DNA of 27,182 nucleotides, from the NCBI GenBank assembly GCA_934162535.1, contig CAKPJC010000022.1, positions 1-27,182 of the forward strand, written 5' to 3'. The number at the start of each line of letters is the position of its first letter. Position 1 is the first letter of the stretch. The translations under genes and the position numbers were made by a program. This DNA is from an uncultured Clostridia bacterium (GTDB lineage: Bacteria; Bacillota; Clostridia; TANB77; CAG-508). This document shows positions 1 through 7,675 of this stretch, piece by piece. The notes beneath the pieces are model-generated. The model searched no databases. It was given only the letters and a program-made list of their open reading frames with translations, and had not been told where the DNA came from.

Positions 1-344
1 ATCGAGCAAGAGCCAGTTCTTAAGTATGTTCCTTTTACAATTCCTTTTTCTTTAAGATAATAAATATCAATTCCTTTCGAAACTTTTATAATAATATATT
101 CTTTATCTTCAATTTTTCCTGCATTTATTGAAACAAAAATTCTAGCATCTGGATATATATTTGTTCGTATTCCATTAGAAATCTTTTCTTCAAGGTCTTT
201 GCAATTATCCACTCCTATTAAATTCCCATTATCATCATATCCAATATATATAGTTCCAGAATTTGTGTTCAAGAAAGCTATGATCTCTTTATATATTTTT
301 TCTGTATAATTTTCTTTAAATTCTATTGATTCATTCTCATTCAT
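1..344 (-). CDS. AlbA_2 (Schlafen-type) DNA-binding/ATPase-like protein, 5' part only
   Basis: The frame runs from an ATG at 344 off the left edge of the window, giving the first 114 residues. A strong ribosome binding site (GGAGGTA) lies about 6 bases before the ATG. The protein begins MNENESIEFKENYTEK and continues with a segment of the form AFLNTNSGTIYIGYDDNG, followed by an LIGV motif. This is the typical start of AlbA_2 domains (formerly divergent AAA_4), where an acidic 'EFK' strand precedes the 'N..GG.I.iGv.d.G.i.G' fold. Members are usually 380-500 residues with a C-terminal winged helix, and many look like transcriptional regulators; their biochemical role is poorly defined. The C-terminal half is outside the window, so a helix-turn-helix cannot be confirmed. 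The leader carries four copies of an 8-base repeat, which suggests specific control, perhaps by the protein itself (inference). Confidence 0.8.
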   Translation of the reverse strand, partial: MNENESIEFKENYTEKIYKEIIAFLNTNSGTIYIGYDDNGNLIGVDNCKDLEEKISNGIRTNIYPDARIFVSINAGKIEDKEYIIIKVSKGIDIYYLKEKGIVKGTYLRTGSCS

Positions 345-364
345 GCTACTTACCTCCATTTCTA

Positions 365-418
365 ATCGTTCAATCGTTCAAAATATCGTTCAATCGTTCA
401 ACCTTATTATAAATTATA
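365..418 (-). promoter_or_regulatory. Promoter -10 and doubled direct-repeat operator candidate of the AlbA_2 gene
   Basis: On the minus strand the 16-base unit TGAACGATTGAACGAT occurs twice (385-400 and 365-380), separated by 4 bases. Each unit is itself two tandem copies of TGAACGAT, so four octamers lie in 36 bases at a 20-base period between units. Two overlapping TATAAT matches (413-418 and 406-411) sit just upstream. The repeats therefore cover the expected transcription start and the leader, ending about 8 bases before the ribosome binding site. No good -35 box is evident. The layout suits a repressor that binds direct repeats cooperatively. Confidence 0.6.
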
Positions 419-484
419 CAAGATATATTTTAAAATTTTGCTTTTAATTGGTCATATTACTTTGATTTTGCGCAATGTTGTGTA

Positions 485-513
485 TAACAAAAGAGGAGCT
501 TGTATACTCCTCC
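485..513 (-). terminator. Rho-independent terminator of the FtsX/ABC operon
   Basis: A 6-bp stem (GAGGAG at 493-498 with CTCCTC at 507-512) and an 8-base loop are followed on the minus strand by TTTTGTT. It lies about 40 bases after the stop codon of the FtsX permease gene, the right place to end that transcript. Confidence 0.7.
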
Positions 514-550
514 CTCCTTGTTTATTTCATTGAACTTTTGACATTATTCT

Positions 551-2920
551 CTATTCATTTCCTTTTAGGCTTGTAACCATATCTATTCTCTCTACTTTTT
601 TAGCAAGAAGAACTGAAACCAAATATGAAATTACAAAAGTGCCAATTGCAGAAAAAATATAAGTCTGTAAATTTATATGTGCGCCAAAATCATAACTATC
701 TTCAATAGCAGTTTTAAATAACCAATCTGTCAAATAAAATCCTGCAGGAAGTCCAAGAGCAATAGATATAACAGATATAATCTTATTTTGTTTTATAAAT
801 ATCTTCTTAACTAACTTATCCTTAAAACCTAAAACTTTCAATGTAGCGAATTGATATTGTTTTTCTGTATATGATAATATTCCTAAATTATAAATAATAA
901 CTGTACCTAAAATAACTGCTATAAAAATAATAAGAACAATCATTGTCTTCATTGTCTGGAGCATTCCGTCCATTCCCTCTTTTAATTTATTAATATCAGA
1001 TATTACTTCAACATTGTCAATATCCTGGACATTACTTAAATCAGCATTTGTATACAATGAATCCGGAACATAATATATTTTTAGGCTTTCTAAGTATTCT
1101 CTTGTCATTGTCATGTTCTGGTTTTGAGGGTCTTTATTAAATCCAACAATCTTAGATGTATAATAAGTGCTATTTCCAGATATATGCCAGTTTATTTCAT
1201 CCCCTATGTTATATCCTTTTGTTTCAGCAAGTTTATATGTTATATAAACACCACTATTATCATTCAATTTTATAAAGTTATCTTTATTATCTACAAATCT
1301 AATGTAATCATTACTATCTGTAACAAAAATATTATTTGATTCAATATTTCCATCTTTATCTTTTATTTCTATATAAATACTTTGAGATGTATTATTCCCG
1401 TATTTGTCAGTGAGTTTCTTTAGATTTTCGCTATTAATGTTTGACTTTAGACTTAATTTATAATCAAAATTAAATAATTTATTAAATTGCAAATCAATAA
1501 AATAGTTCATGCTGTCAAGCATTCCTAAACTACATGTAATTAGCATCGTACAAGCTGTGATTCCTACAATGCCCATAATTGTTCTAGCTTTATTTCTGAA
1601 CATATCTCTTATATTCCATTTTGTACTAAAATTCATTTTTTTAAATAATCCTATTGTAGTAATATTTAATGAATTATTTTTTACCTTAGGTATTTCATTT
1701 CTTAATGTATTAGCAGTTGTTTCTCTTAATATTTTTCTCGTAGATAAATACGTAACAAATGATACACATAATATAACAAGAAGTGCTGCAATATATGAAT
1801 CACTTTTTATTATAGGTGCTCCATTTGGTATTTGGAAAAAGCTCATTTCAATTCCTATAAATACATTTCCAATAAAATATCTTCCTGCAATCAGTCCAAA
1901 AATTGATGCAAATAATGAAATCCAAAAACTGTAGCTTATATAATGTAATAAGATTTTTCTATTCTTAAATCCTAATGCTTTTAATGTCCCTATTTGTAAT
2001 TTTTGCATTTTTACAACTCTTGTCATTGTAGTAATAACAGAAAGTAACGCTATAAATAAGAATAAACCTGAAAATACTCCTATATATGTTTCCCCTTCTT
2101 CTATTTCTCCTTGATATTGTGCATATGATGCAGTATCCTCTATTTTTATAACAACTGCATTTTTTATATCATTTTCAATATTACTTTTCACATTATTTAT
2201 TTTGTCTTTGCTTTCTACATCAACCATTAAATAATTGTATTTTATATAATCCTTAAAATTAAAATCTTTTAATAATTCATCAAACATATTGGTATCCGTA
2301 ATATTCATATCTTCCATGACTTGATGTTTTATGTAACCCTCAAGTTCATTTATAGATGAATATGCAAAACCAAATGTTTTATGATCGGGATATAATTGAG
2401 ATTCATCTTTTACATCATAAACATGATCTGGCACATTTATAAGTCCTATGATTTTCTCTTCAAAAATATAACCATCATATTTTAATTTTAATGTATCTCC
2501 TACCTTCAAATTATTTTCTTGTGCGAAGAAATTATCAAGCCATATACCATTTGTATTTGAATCAAATTTTTCTCCATCAACAATATAAAATTTTGATATT
2601 TCATTTGTTTCTATAAAATTCATAGAAAGTGTAATATCAGTGTTATCCTCTAAAATTGTACTTACATTTAGCTTTCCTTCTACATTTTTTACATCATCAA
2701 TCTGTTTTACTGTTTCTACATCTTTTTCTGATAATTCTCCCATTATGTTCAAATCTTGTAAATTATAATCAGTATAAAAATTATCTGCAGTTTTTTTCAT
2801 TCCCTCCATATAACTTTCTATGCCACTATAGGCCATAACTCCTATTAAGACCATTAAGAATATCGTAATGAATTGTGATAGATTTTGCTTTATATCTCGA
2901 ATCATCTTTTTTCTTAACAT
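551..2920 (-). CDS. FtsX/MacB-type ABC transporter permease, 789 residues
   Basis: This is the membrane subunit of an ABC exporter-like system. Residues 15-33 form a first membrane helix, followed by a large extracellular region (about 40-275). The first FtsX domain spans about 280-400 and contains the typical KLQIGTLKALGF cytoplasmic loop. Another membrane helix lies at 447-468, then a second extracellular region, and a second FtsX domain at about 655-785 with QFATLKVLGF. Duplicated FtsX domains of about 800 residues are typical of Firmicutes permeases that act with one LolD/MacB-type ATPase, as do peptide-resistance or lipid/lipoprotein transporters. The substrate cannot be told from sequence. 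The ATG lies 1 base after the stop codon of the ATPase gene, so the two are translationally coupled. No BceS/BceR-type two-component genes are adjacent. Confidence 0.93.
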   Translation of the reverse strand: MLRKKMIRDIKQNLSQFITIFLMVLIGVMAYSGIESYMEGMKKTADNFYTDYNLQDLNIMGELSEKDVETVKQIDDVKNVEGKLNVSTILEDNTDITLSMNFIETNEISKFYIVDGEKFDSNTNGIWLDNFFAQENNLKVGDTLKLKYDGYIFEEKIIGLINVPDHVYDVKDESQLYPDHKTFGFAYSSINELEGYIKHQVMEDMNITDTNMFDELLKDFNFKDYIKYNYLMVDVESKDKINNVKSNIENDIKNAVVIKIEDTASYAQYQGEIEEGETYIGVFSGLFLFIALLSVITTMTRVVKMQKLQIGTLKALGFKNRKILLHYISYSFWISLFASIFGLIAGRYFIGNVFIGIEMSFFQIPNGAPIIKSDSYIAALLVILCVSFVTYLSTRKILRETTANTLRNEIPKVKNNSLNITTIGLFKKMNFSTKWNIRDMFRNKARTIMGIVGITACTMLITCSLGMLDSMNYFIDLQFNKLFNFDYKLSLKSNINSENLKKLTDKYGNNTSQSIYIEIKDKDGNIESNNIFVTDSNDYIRFVDNKDNFIKLNDNSGVYITYKLAETKGYNIGDEINWHISGNSTYYTSKIVGFNKDPQNQNMTMTREYLESLKIYYVPDSLYTNADLSNVQDIDNVEVISDINKLKEGMDGMLQTMKTMIVLIIFIAVILGTVIIYNLGILSYTEKQYQFATLKVLGFKDKLVKKIFIKQNKIISVISIALGLPAGFYLTDWLFKTAIEDSYDFGAHINLQTYIFSAIGTFVISYLVSVLLAKKVERIDMVTSLKGNE

Positions 2921-2921
2921 A

Positions 2922-3632
2922 TTACCACTTCACCTCATCAATCTCTCTAGGATTTTCATTAGAAATTACACTCTCGATTTTTCCGTTTTTGACATTTATT
3001 ACAGTATCTGCTATTTCGGCTATTAAACTATTATGTGTTACAATAATTACTGTATTTGCTCCATTGTTCCCGTCACATTGCTTTTTTAATAGTTTCAAAA
3101 CTTCTACTCCTGTTTTTGAATCTAATGCTCCTGTTGGTTCATCACATAAAAGCAATTTAGGATTTTTAGCTATCGCTCTTGCAATTGAGACTCTTTGTTG
3201 TTCTCCTCCAGATAATTGATTTGGAAATTTGTTCATATGTTCTTCCAGTCCTACTGCTTTTATTGATTCTTTACTATCATTTCCATTTTTTATTACATCT
3301 TTTACTAATTCTACGTTTTCTAATACTGTAAGTGTTGGCAAAATATTATAAAATTGAAAAATAAATCCGATATTTTCTGCTCTGTATTCACTTAGTTTGT
3401 TTTCACTATATTTTGAAATGTCTTCTCCATCGATTTCTATATTGCCACTTGAAGGTGTATCCATTCCACCTATTAAATTTAGTAATGTTGATTTTCCAGC
3501 TCCTGATGGTCCAAGAATTACAACAAATTCTCCTTTATTTATCGATAAGTCAATATTGTCTAATGCCTTAAATTCTTTTTCTCCAATATTGTAAATTTTG
3601 CTTACATTTTTTAATTCTACTATTTTTTTCAT
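2922..3632 (-). CDS. ABC transporter ATPase of the LolD/MacB/SalX family
   Basis: This is the energising subunit for the FtsX permease encoded next to it. With the start used here the protein has 236 residues. It shows Walker A GPSGAGKST (41-49), Q-loop Q93, signature LSGGEQQ (140-146), Walker B LLLCDEP (160-166) and H-loop His200, all intact. An in-frame ATG 9 codons upstream exists, but a near-perfect GGAGGAGGTAAT ribosome binding site directly precedes MKKIVELKNV, so that start is chosen. The length matches the family. A consensus sigma-A promoter lies about 45 bases upstream, and the transcript should continue into the permease gene and stop at the hairpin near 500. Confidence 0.95.
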   Translation of the reverse strand: MKKIVELKNVSKIYNIGEKEFKALDNIDLSINKGEFVVILGPSGAGKSTLLNLIGGMDTPSSGNIEIDGEDISKYSENKLSEYRAENIGFIFQFYNILPTLTVLENVELVKDVIKNGNDSKESIKAVGLEEHMNKFPNQLSGGEQQRVSIARAIAKNPKLLLCDEPTGALDSKTGVEVLKLLKKQCDGNNGANTVIIVTHNSLIAEIADTVINVKNGKIESVISNENPREIDEVKW

Positions 3633-3674
3633 ATTACCTCCTCCTATATGAAATATCATTCATATTCTTGTTAG

Positions 3675-3703
3675 ATTATATATTTATATTTTAATAATGT
3701 CAA
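3675..3703 (-). promoter_or_regulatory. Sigma-A promoter of the FtsX/ABC operon
   Basis: On the minus strand TTGACA (3698-3703) and TATAAT (3675-3680) are separated by exactly 17 bases, so both boxes are perfect consensus. Just upstream lies a small dyad (ATGAAA/TTTCAT, 3711-3726), a possible regulator site. The promoter sits 43 bases before the chosen ATPase start. Confidence 0.85.
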
Positions 3704-3781
3704 TATAAACATGAAACTTTTTTCATATTGAGATGACAAATTGTCGGTTTTATCCATAGTTTACCTTTGAAGTTAAATCCA

Positions 3782-3823
3782 AAATTGCTAGATTAAGATA
3801 TTTCTATCTTTTTCTAGCAATTT
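3782..3823 (-). terminator. Long hairpin after the PAP2 gene, probable terminator
   Basis: An 11-bp perfect stem (AAATTGCTAGA at 3782-3792, TCTAGCAATTT at 3813-3823) encloses a second smaller dyad (AGATA/TATCT). It begins about 12 bases after the stop codon of the PAP2 gene and separates it from the ABC operon. The stem itself ends in a short T run on the minus strand rather than a long U tract, so termination is likely but not certain. Confidence 0.6.
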
Positions 3824-3834
3824 AATTAATATAT

Positions 3835-4476
3835 TTAATTCTTGTTTAACAAGAATTTGTTTGTCGCCGTTATGTAAATTATTAAGTATGATATTGAAAT
3901 TAAAAATCCACCAATAACATCACTTGTATAATGTACTCCAAGATATATTCTACTTATCCCTATTGAAACTATCAAAAAGCTTAGTAATGTAATCAGCGTC
4001 CATTTTAAGTACTTATTTTTAACATATTTATATATTAAATATATTAGGTATCCATAAAATGCCATACTAACCATTGAATGTCCTGAGGGAAAGCTATAGC
4101 CTGTTTCTTCTACTATTCTGTATTCGGTTGGGCGTGGTCTTTGTAATATCCTTTTTAATATTTGATTTAGTATCGTTATAACAGCCAAATTTGTAAATAT
4201 CGATAAACCTATTTTTTTATTTTTTATTAGTATAATTAGTGTTATTGTTAATACTATTAAAAAGATTGCACCTCCAAAGTTCGTTATAAATTTTGCTATT
4301 GGTGTTGCAAAATCGGAAATCAGAAATGTTGATACTAAGTTATAGCCTATAATGTCTCCCTTCATTATTTCCTTATTAAATACGTCTTCTGCCAAGGCTA
4401 AAAATCCAATTAAACAAATAAATAGTATAATCCATTTTATGTTTTTTATTATATATTCTTTTACTTTTTCTAACAT
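3835..4476 (-). CDS. PAP2-family phosphatase (membrane lipid phosphatase)
   Basis: This is an integral membrane acid phosphatase of the type that dephosphorylates undecaprenyl pyrophosphate or phosphatidate-like lipids on the outer face of the membrane. The 213-residue form carries all three PAP2 motifs: KRILQRPRP (108-116), PSGHS (130-134) and SRIYLGVHYTSD (175-186), with catalytic His133 and His182 and several hydrophobic helices. A TTG-initiated extension of 11 codons would overlap the upstream gene. The ATG used here has its own GGGAGA ribosome binding site 5 bases away and is preferred. It follows the DUF454 gene closely, so the two form a short operon. Whether it is a BacA-like UPP phosphatase or a PgpB-like enzyme cannot be decided from these motifs. 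Confidence 0.92.
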   Translation of the reverse strand: MLEKVKEYIIKNIKWIILFICLIGFLALAEDVFNKEIMKGDIIGYNLVSTFLISDFATPIAKFITNFGGAIFLIVLTITLIILIKNKKIGLSIFTNLAVITILNQILKRILQRPRPTEYRIVEETGYSFPSGHSMVSMAFYGYLIYLIYKYVKNKYLKWTLITLLSFLIVSIGISRIYLGVHYTSDVIGGFLISISYLIIYITATNKFLLNKN

Positions 4477-4492
4477 TTTTTTCTCCCATGTT

Positions 4493-4750
4493 TTATTTTT
4501 CTTGTTCAAATATATTTTTTAATATATTATTTTTATTTACTATTTCTTCCAAATATTTAGTATATAGTTCACTTTTTACTATTTTACTTTTTATTGATTT
4601 GAATCCAATTACTAAGAAAATAGTTCCTATTATAAAAAATGGCACTTGTGGTACAATTGGTAATGCTAGTCCTATTATTCCAATTATATAAAAAAGCATT
4701 GACAATATTATGCATATAATTTTCTTAAAATTTTGTATAAATATATTCAT
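4493..4750 (-). CDS. YbaN/DUF454-family small membrane protein
   Basis: The 85-residue protein has two hydrophobic segments around residues 8-50 carrying the family motif IGLALPIVPQVPFF, the 'LG..PvlPt.PF' hairpin of DUF454, followed by an 'ais....f...' type charged tail that is short here. The function of DUF454 proteins is not established. The ATG at 4750 is preceded by GGGAGTAGGA. The gene ends 16 bases before the chosen start of the PAP2 gene, suggesting co-expression in a membrane-lipid context. The family is normally about 110-130 residues, so this is a short member. Confidence 0.8.
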   Translation of the reverse strand: MNIFIQNFKKIICIILSMLFYIIGIIGLALPIVPQVPFFIIGTIFLVIGFKSIKSKIVKSELYTKYLEEIVNKNNILKNIFEQEK

Positions 4751-4866
4751 TCCTACTCCCTTATTTGATTTTATATAATGATTTTATATCTTCTATTATT
4801 TTTTTATTATTTCTATCATTTTTGTTTTTCCTTTAGTATTTTGCAATATAATTATATCACTTCATG

Positions 4867-5328
4867 TCAATATATTAATCCATTTTTATTTTTGTATTCT
4901 TCAAATGTTTTTATACATTCTTCTCTATCTATTTTTGTTAATTTTATAACATTATTATTTTTTCCTTCAAGATAATCATAAATAATATTATCTCTAAAGC
5001 CTATATGTTCTGCATCTGCTCTTGTACAACCATAATATATGTCTTTTATATTTGCCCATATAATAGCAGACAAACACATAGGACACGGTTCACAGGATGT
5101 ATATAATGTGCATTTTGATAGGTCATATGTGTTTAGTTTTTTGCATGCTTCTCTAATTGCTATTATTTCAGCATGTGCTGTTGGATCTTTTAACAATATG
5201 ACCTTATTATTTCCATTTGCAATTATTTTACCATTTTCATCGACTATGACTGCTCCAAATGGGCCTCCTTCTCCTTTTAGTATACCATTATCTGCATTTT
5301 CTTTTGCAATTTTCATAAATTTGTTCAT
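4867..5328 (-). CDS. Nucleoside deaminase, guanine-deaminase-like (CMP/dCMP deaminase fold)
   Basis: This is a zinc-dependent base deaminase of 153 residues. The zinc and proton-shuttle site is complete: HAE at 52-54 (His52, Glu54) and PCPMC at 81-85 (Cys82, Cys85). The 'TSCEPCPMC' context and the C-terminal 'GCTRADAEHIGFRD' segment resemble Bacillus GuaD rather than the tRNA adenosine deaminase TadA, so guanine to xanthine conversion is the best guess. An in-frame ATG 7 codons upstream lacks a ribosome binding site, whereas AAGGA precedes the start used here. It lies 28 bases after the long LRR gene and may share its transcript; that may be chance rather than function. Confidence 0.85.
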   Translation of the reverse strand: MNKFMKIAKENADNGILKGEGGPFGAVIVDENGKIIANGNNKVILLKDPTAHAEIIAIREACKKLNTYDLSKCTLYTSCEPCPMCLSAIIWANIKDIYYGCTRADAEHIGFRDNIIYDYLEGKNNNVIKLTKIDREECIKTFEEYKNKNGLIY

Positions 5329-5356
5329 ATTCCATTTTTCCTTTCTCATTAAACAA

Positions 5357-7204
5357 TTATCTGTCTTTTAATGTTTCTTCATTTTCAAATTTTTCTTCTT
5401 GTATTTGGTTTTCTACAATATTTGCTTGATTTACTTGTTCCATTGTAATTCCTTGTGATAGTGCATTCTTCAGAGCATCTTTAGGACATATTTTTTTTAT
5501 CGCATTTCCAAATTTTTTTCCCATTAATATAATCCAATCCTTTAGTATTTCTCCTGGAGTTTTCTTTTTTAATATTGTAACAGTTTTAAAATACTGGTTA
5601 AAAGGCATGTTTAATTCTGTCAAAGCTTGATTATCAGGTAAAAAATATGCTCCTATCTTTTTAACGTGAGGTATATTTAATTCAATTAATGATGTATTCT
5701 TTCTCATGAAACAATTTCCAATAGTTAAAACTTTTGGCATATCCACTTTTTTTAGTGCCATGTTATTATATAAAAATCCATTTTCTATGAATTGCAATTG
5801 TGGCATATTCAGTTCTTCTAGGTCTGAGTTATATGACAAAAAATCATTTCCGATTTTTTGTACTTGAGGTAAATCTAAGCTTGTTAGAGATGTATTAGAA
5901 AATAGAAATTCATCTCCGATTTCTTGCAATTTCGGCATATTCATATATTCTAATTTTTCATTCCAAGGCATGAAACTATTTCCAATACTCTCAATCTGTG
6001 GCATACTAAGTTCTACTAATTTCACATTATATTCCATGAAATGGTGCCCTACTCTTTTTACCTGTGGTAAATTTATTTCCTGTACTTTTTCATTATAGTA
6101 TAAAAACATATCTTCAATATTTTGTACATTTTTATTTGTATAACCAATTATTCGATTGTCATTATCTAATTCTATTACAATAGGTTCTGAGCAATCATCT
6201 TTTACATTCGTCTTGCTTTTATGAATAATTACATTCTTTAAATTTTTTTCTTTGTCTTTCTTTACTTCTATTTTTTCTATATCTGTTAGGTCATCAACAA
6301 ATGAATCCTGATAAACTCCCTCAAATAAAGACTTAATTTTTTTATTTTTTAAATCGATAATAAAATAATCACATAAAATTATCTCTTCAGGGTTTCCTAT
6401 TTCCGTTGCTCTGCCCTTTTTTATAACAATATTCCCCGGACAATAATAATCTCCATCTATTTCATAATTATATTTATAATATTTTCCATCAATTGCCAAT
6501 GTATATCCTGGTATCTCAAAATAATCTGCTTTTGTCTTATTATATAATAGAACTCCTCTCTCTTCTAAAACTTGGGCAAAACTTCTTTGTAATCCTTCTG
6601 CAATATTGTCCAAATTATTGTCTAATGTACAATTAGGGTTTGGAACTGTATGGTTATATCTACTTATTATTTCAACACGACTGTTAGGCTGTTTATCAAA
6701 TTGTATTGCCAATACTGATGTACTATATTTATCATCCTTTTTAGGATTTTTAAAATCTTCTCTTTTTATTTTATCTGCATCTTTTCTAACAGCCCAAAAG
6801 CAAAACCTTGTATCTAATCTTCCTCCATTATATATAGTGCATAACACTTCCTTATTTTCATAATATCTTATATATTTATGTATCTCATCTTCTGTTAAAC
6901 ATTCATGTAGGTCATATCCAGCTTCATCTAATATTTCATATGGAGTTCTTGTCTCTATTTTTTCTTTTTTATTTTCTTTTTCATTATCAAAGACGCTATA
7001 TATTAAATTCTTGAAATCTTCTACTAAATTGTTTTCGTCAATACTTTCATATAATGTATTGCAATTTTTTGAGAATATTTCCAGCAATATTTTTAATAAT
7101 TGTCCTTCATTCTCTAAGATTTGTGGAAATAATTCTCTACACAACCTACTGAATTTTTCGCCATATAGTCTTTTGATTTTTTTTAATTCGTTTAACTGTG
7201 CCAT
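5357..7204 (-). CDS. Leucine-rich-repeat protein of an unnamed family, long paralog (615 residues)
   Basis: No enzymatic family is recognised. Residues 1-115 are a helical domain (LYGEKFSRLCRELFPQIL, later TPYEILDEAGYDL). Residues 116-330 form the most conserved core, with 'GGRLDTRFCFWAVRKD', 'SRYNHTVPNPNCTLDNNLDN' and 'IPGYTLAIDGKYYKYN'. Residues 357-532 are eight LRR units with a 22-residue period built on 'LPQ...IGN.FL..N..L.EL', resembling the BspA/Treponema LRR type. A C-terminal region (about 533-615) ends in an acidic tail. There is no signal peptide or membrane helix, so it is probably cytoplasmic. The ATG has a GGGAGAGA ribosome binding site. A shorter paralog lies two genes upstream, and a 150-residue unknown lies between them. 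Protein-protein recognition through the LRR is likely; everything else is open. Confidence 0.85.
   Translation of the reverse strand: MAQLNELKKIKRLYGEKFSRLCRELFPQILENEGQLLKILLEIFSKNCNTLYESIDENNLVEDFKNLIYSVFDNEKENKKEKIETRTPYEILDEAGYDLHECLTEDEIHKYIRYYENKEVLCTIYNGGRLDTRFCFWAVRKDADKIKREDFKNPKKDDKYSTSVLAIQFDKQPNSRVEIISRYNHTVPNPNCTLDNNLDNIAEGLQRSFAQVLEERGVLLYNKTKADYFEIPGYTLAIDGKYYKYNYEIDGDYYCPGNIVIKKGRATEIGNPEEIILCDYFIIDLKNKKIKSLFEGVYQDSFVDDLTDIEKIEVKKDKEKNLKNVIIHKSKTNVKDDCSEPIVIELDNDNRIIGYTNKNVQNIEDMFLYYNEKVQEINLPQVKRVGHHFMEYNVKLVELSMPQIESIGNSFMPWNEKLEYMNMPKLQEIGDEFLFSNTSLTSLDLPQVQKIGNDFLSYNSDLEELNMPQLQFIENGFLYNNMALKKVDMPKVLTIGNCFMRKNTSLIELNIPHVKKIGAYFLPDNQALTELNMPFNQYFKTVTILKKKTPGEILKDWIILMGKKFGNAIKKICPKDALKNALSQGITMEQVNQANIVENQIQEEKFENEETLKDR
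5609..6136 (-). repeat. Tandem LRR-coding repeats, eight units of 66 bases
   Basis: The segment encodes eight 22-residue repeats (residues 357-532 of the long LRR protein) with a partial ninth. Units begin NKN, LPQ, MPQ, MPK, LPQ, MPQ, MPK and IPH, and each keeps an 'IG..F' core and a conserved Asn in mid-repeat. The paralog at 7665-8981 retains only about two units. Units have diverged at DNA level, so this is an old expansion rather than a fresh slippage tract. Confidence 0.85.
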
Positions 7205-7222
7205 ATTATGTCTCTCCCATTA

Positions 7223-7675
7223 TTATTTATCTAGGTGTAATAACTTGAATACAAAGTTTTTTAGTTTATTAAAAAATGAATATTTCTTATCTATCAATGC
7301 AATATCAGTTGTTTTATTTTCTTTCTTTCTTTCAGTTGTTTTATTTTTAAATATATCTACTGGGTTATATTTTTCTCTTTTCTCTCTTTCTAATTTTAAC
7401 TGATTTAATTCTAATATTTCGCTTATCTTTTTCTTTTGCTCTTCTGTTGCAAAATATTCTCTAAATAAATTTACTATAATTGCATTAGCTTCTTTTGATA
7501 TATTTTGCTCTGATAAATCAATTTCTGGATTTATAGTGAATTTATAATTAACATCCATATTTTTCTTATAAAATTCTATTTTTTCTTCAGGTATTTTAGA
7601 ATAATCTTCTTCTGAGAAATGTTTTATTATTTCTAATATTTCTGTATATGCTTTTGCATATGTATTATTTATCAT
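7223..7675 (-). CDS. Conserved hypothetical protein, partner of the LRR paralogs (150 residues)
   Basis: I do not recognise a named family. The protein is charged and mostly helical in appearance. Its N-terminal half contains 'FSEEDYSKIPEEKIEFYK' and 'DLSEQNISKEANAIIVNLFR', the second reading like a conserved helix pair. The C-terminal third is rich in Lys, Glu and Thr and ends in the hydrophobic-basic stretch FFNKLKNFVFKLLHLDK, possibly an amphipathic, membrane-touching tail (inference). It lacks a signal peptide. Its ATG overlaps the end of the upstream LRR gene by 11 bases and its stop is 18 bases before the downstream LRR gene, so it is translated within the same array. The overlap argues for functional linkage with the two LRR proteins. 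Confidence 0.75.
   Translation of the reverse strand: MINNTYAKAYTEILEIIKHFSEEDYSKIPEEKIEFYKKNMDVNYKFTINPEIDLSEQNISKEANAIIVNLFREYFATEEQKKKISEILELNQLKLEREKREKYNPVDIFKNKTTERKKENKTTDIALIDKKYSFFNKLKNFVFKLLHLDK

Noticed and set aside
365..400. Tandem repeats as a CRISPR array or replication-origin iterons
   Set aside because: Only four octamers in 36 bases with no spacers and no replication gene beside them; position over a promoter fits an operator better.
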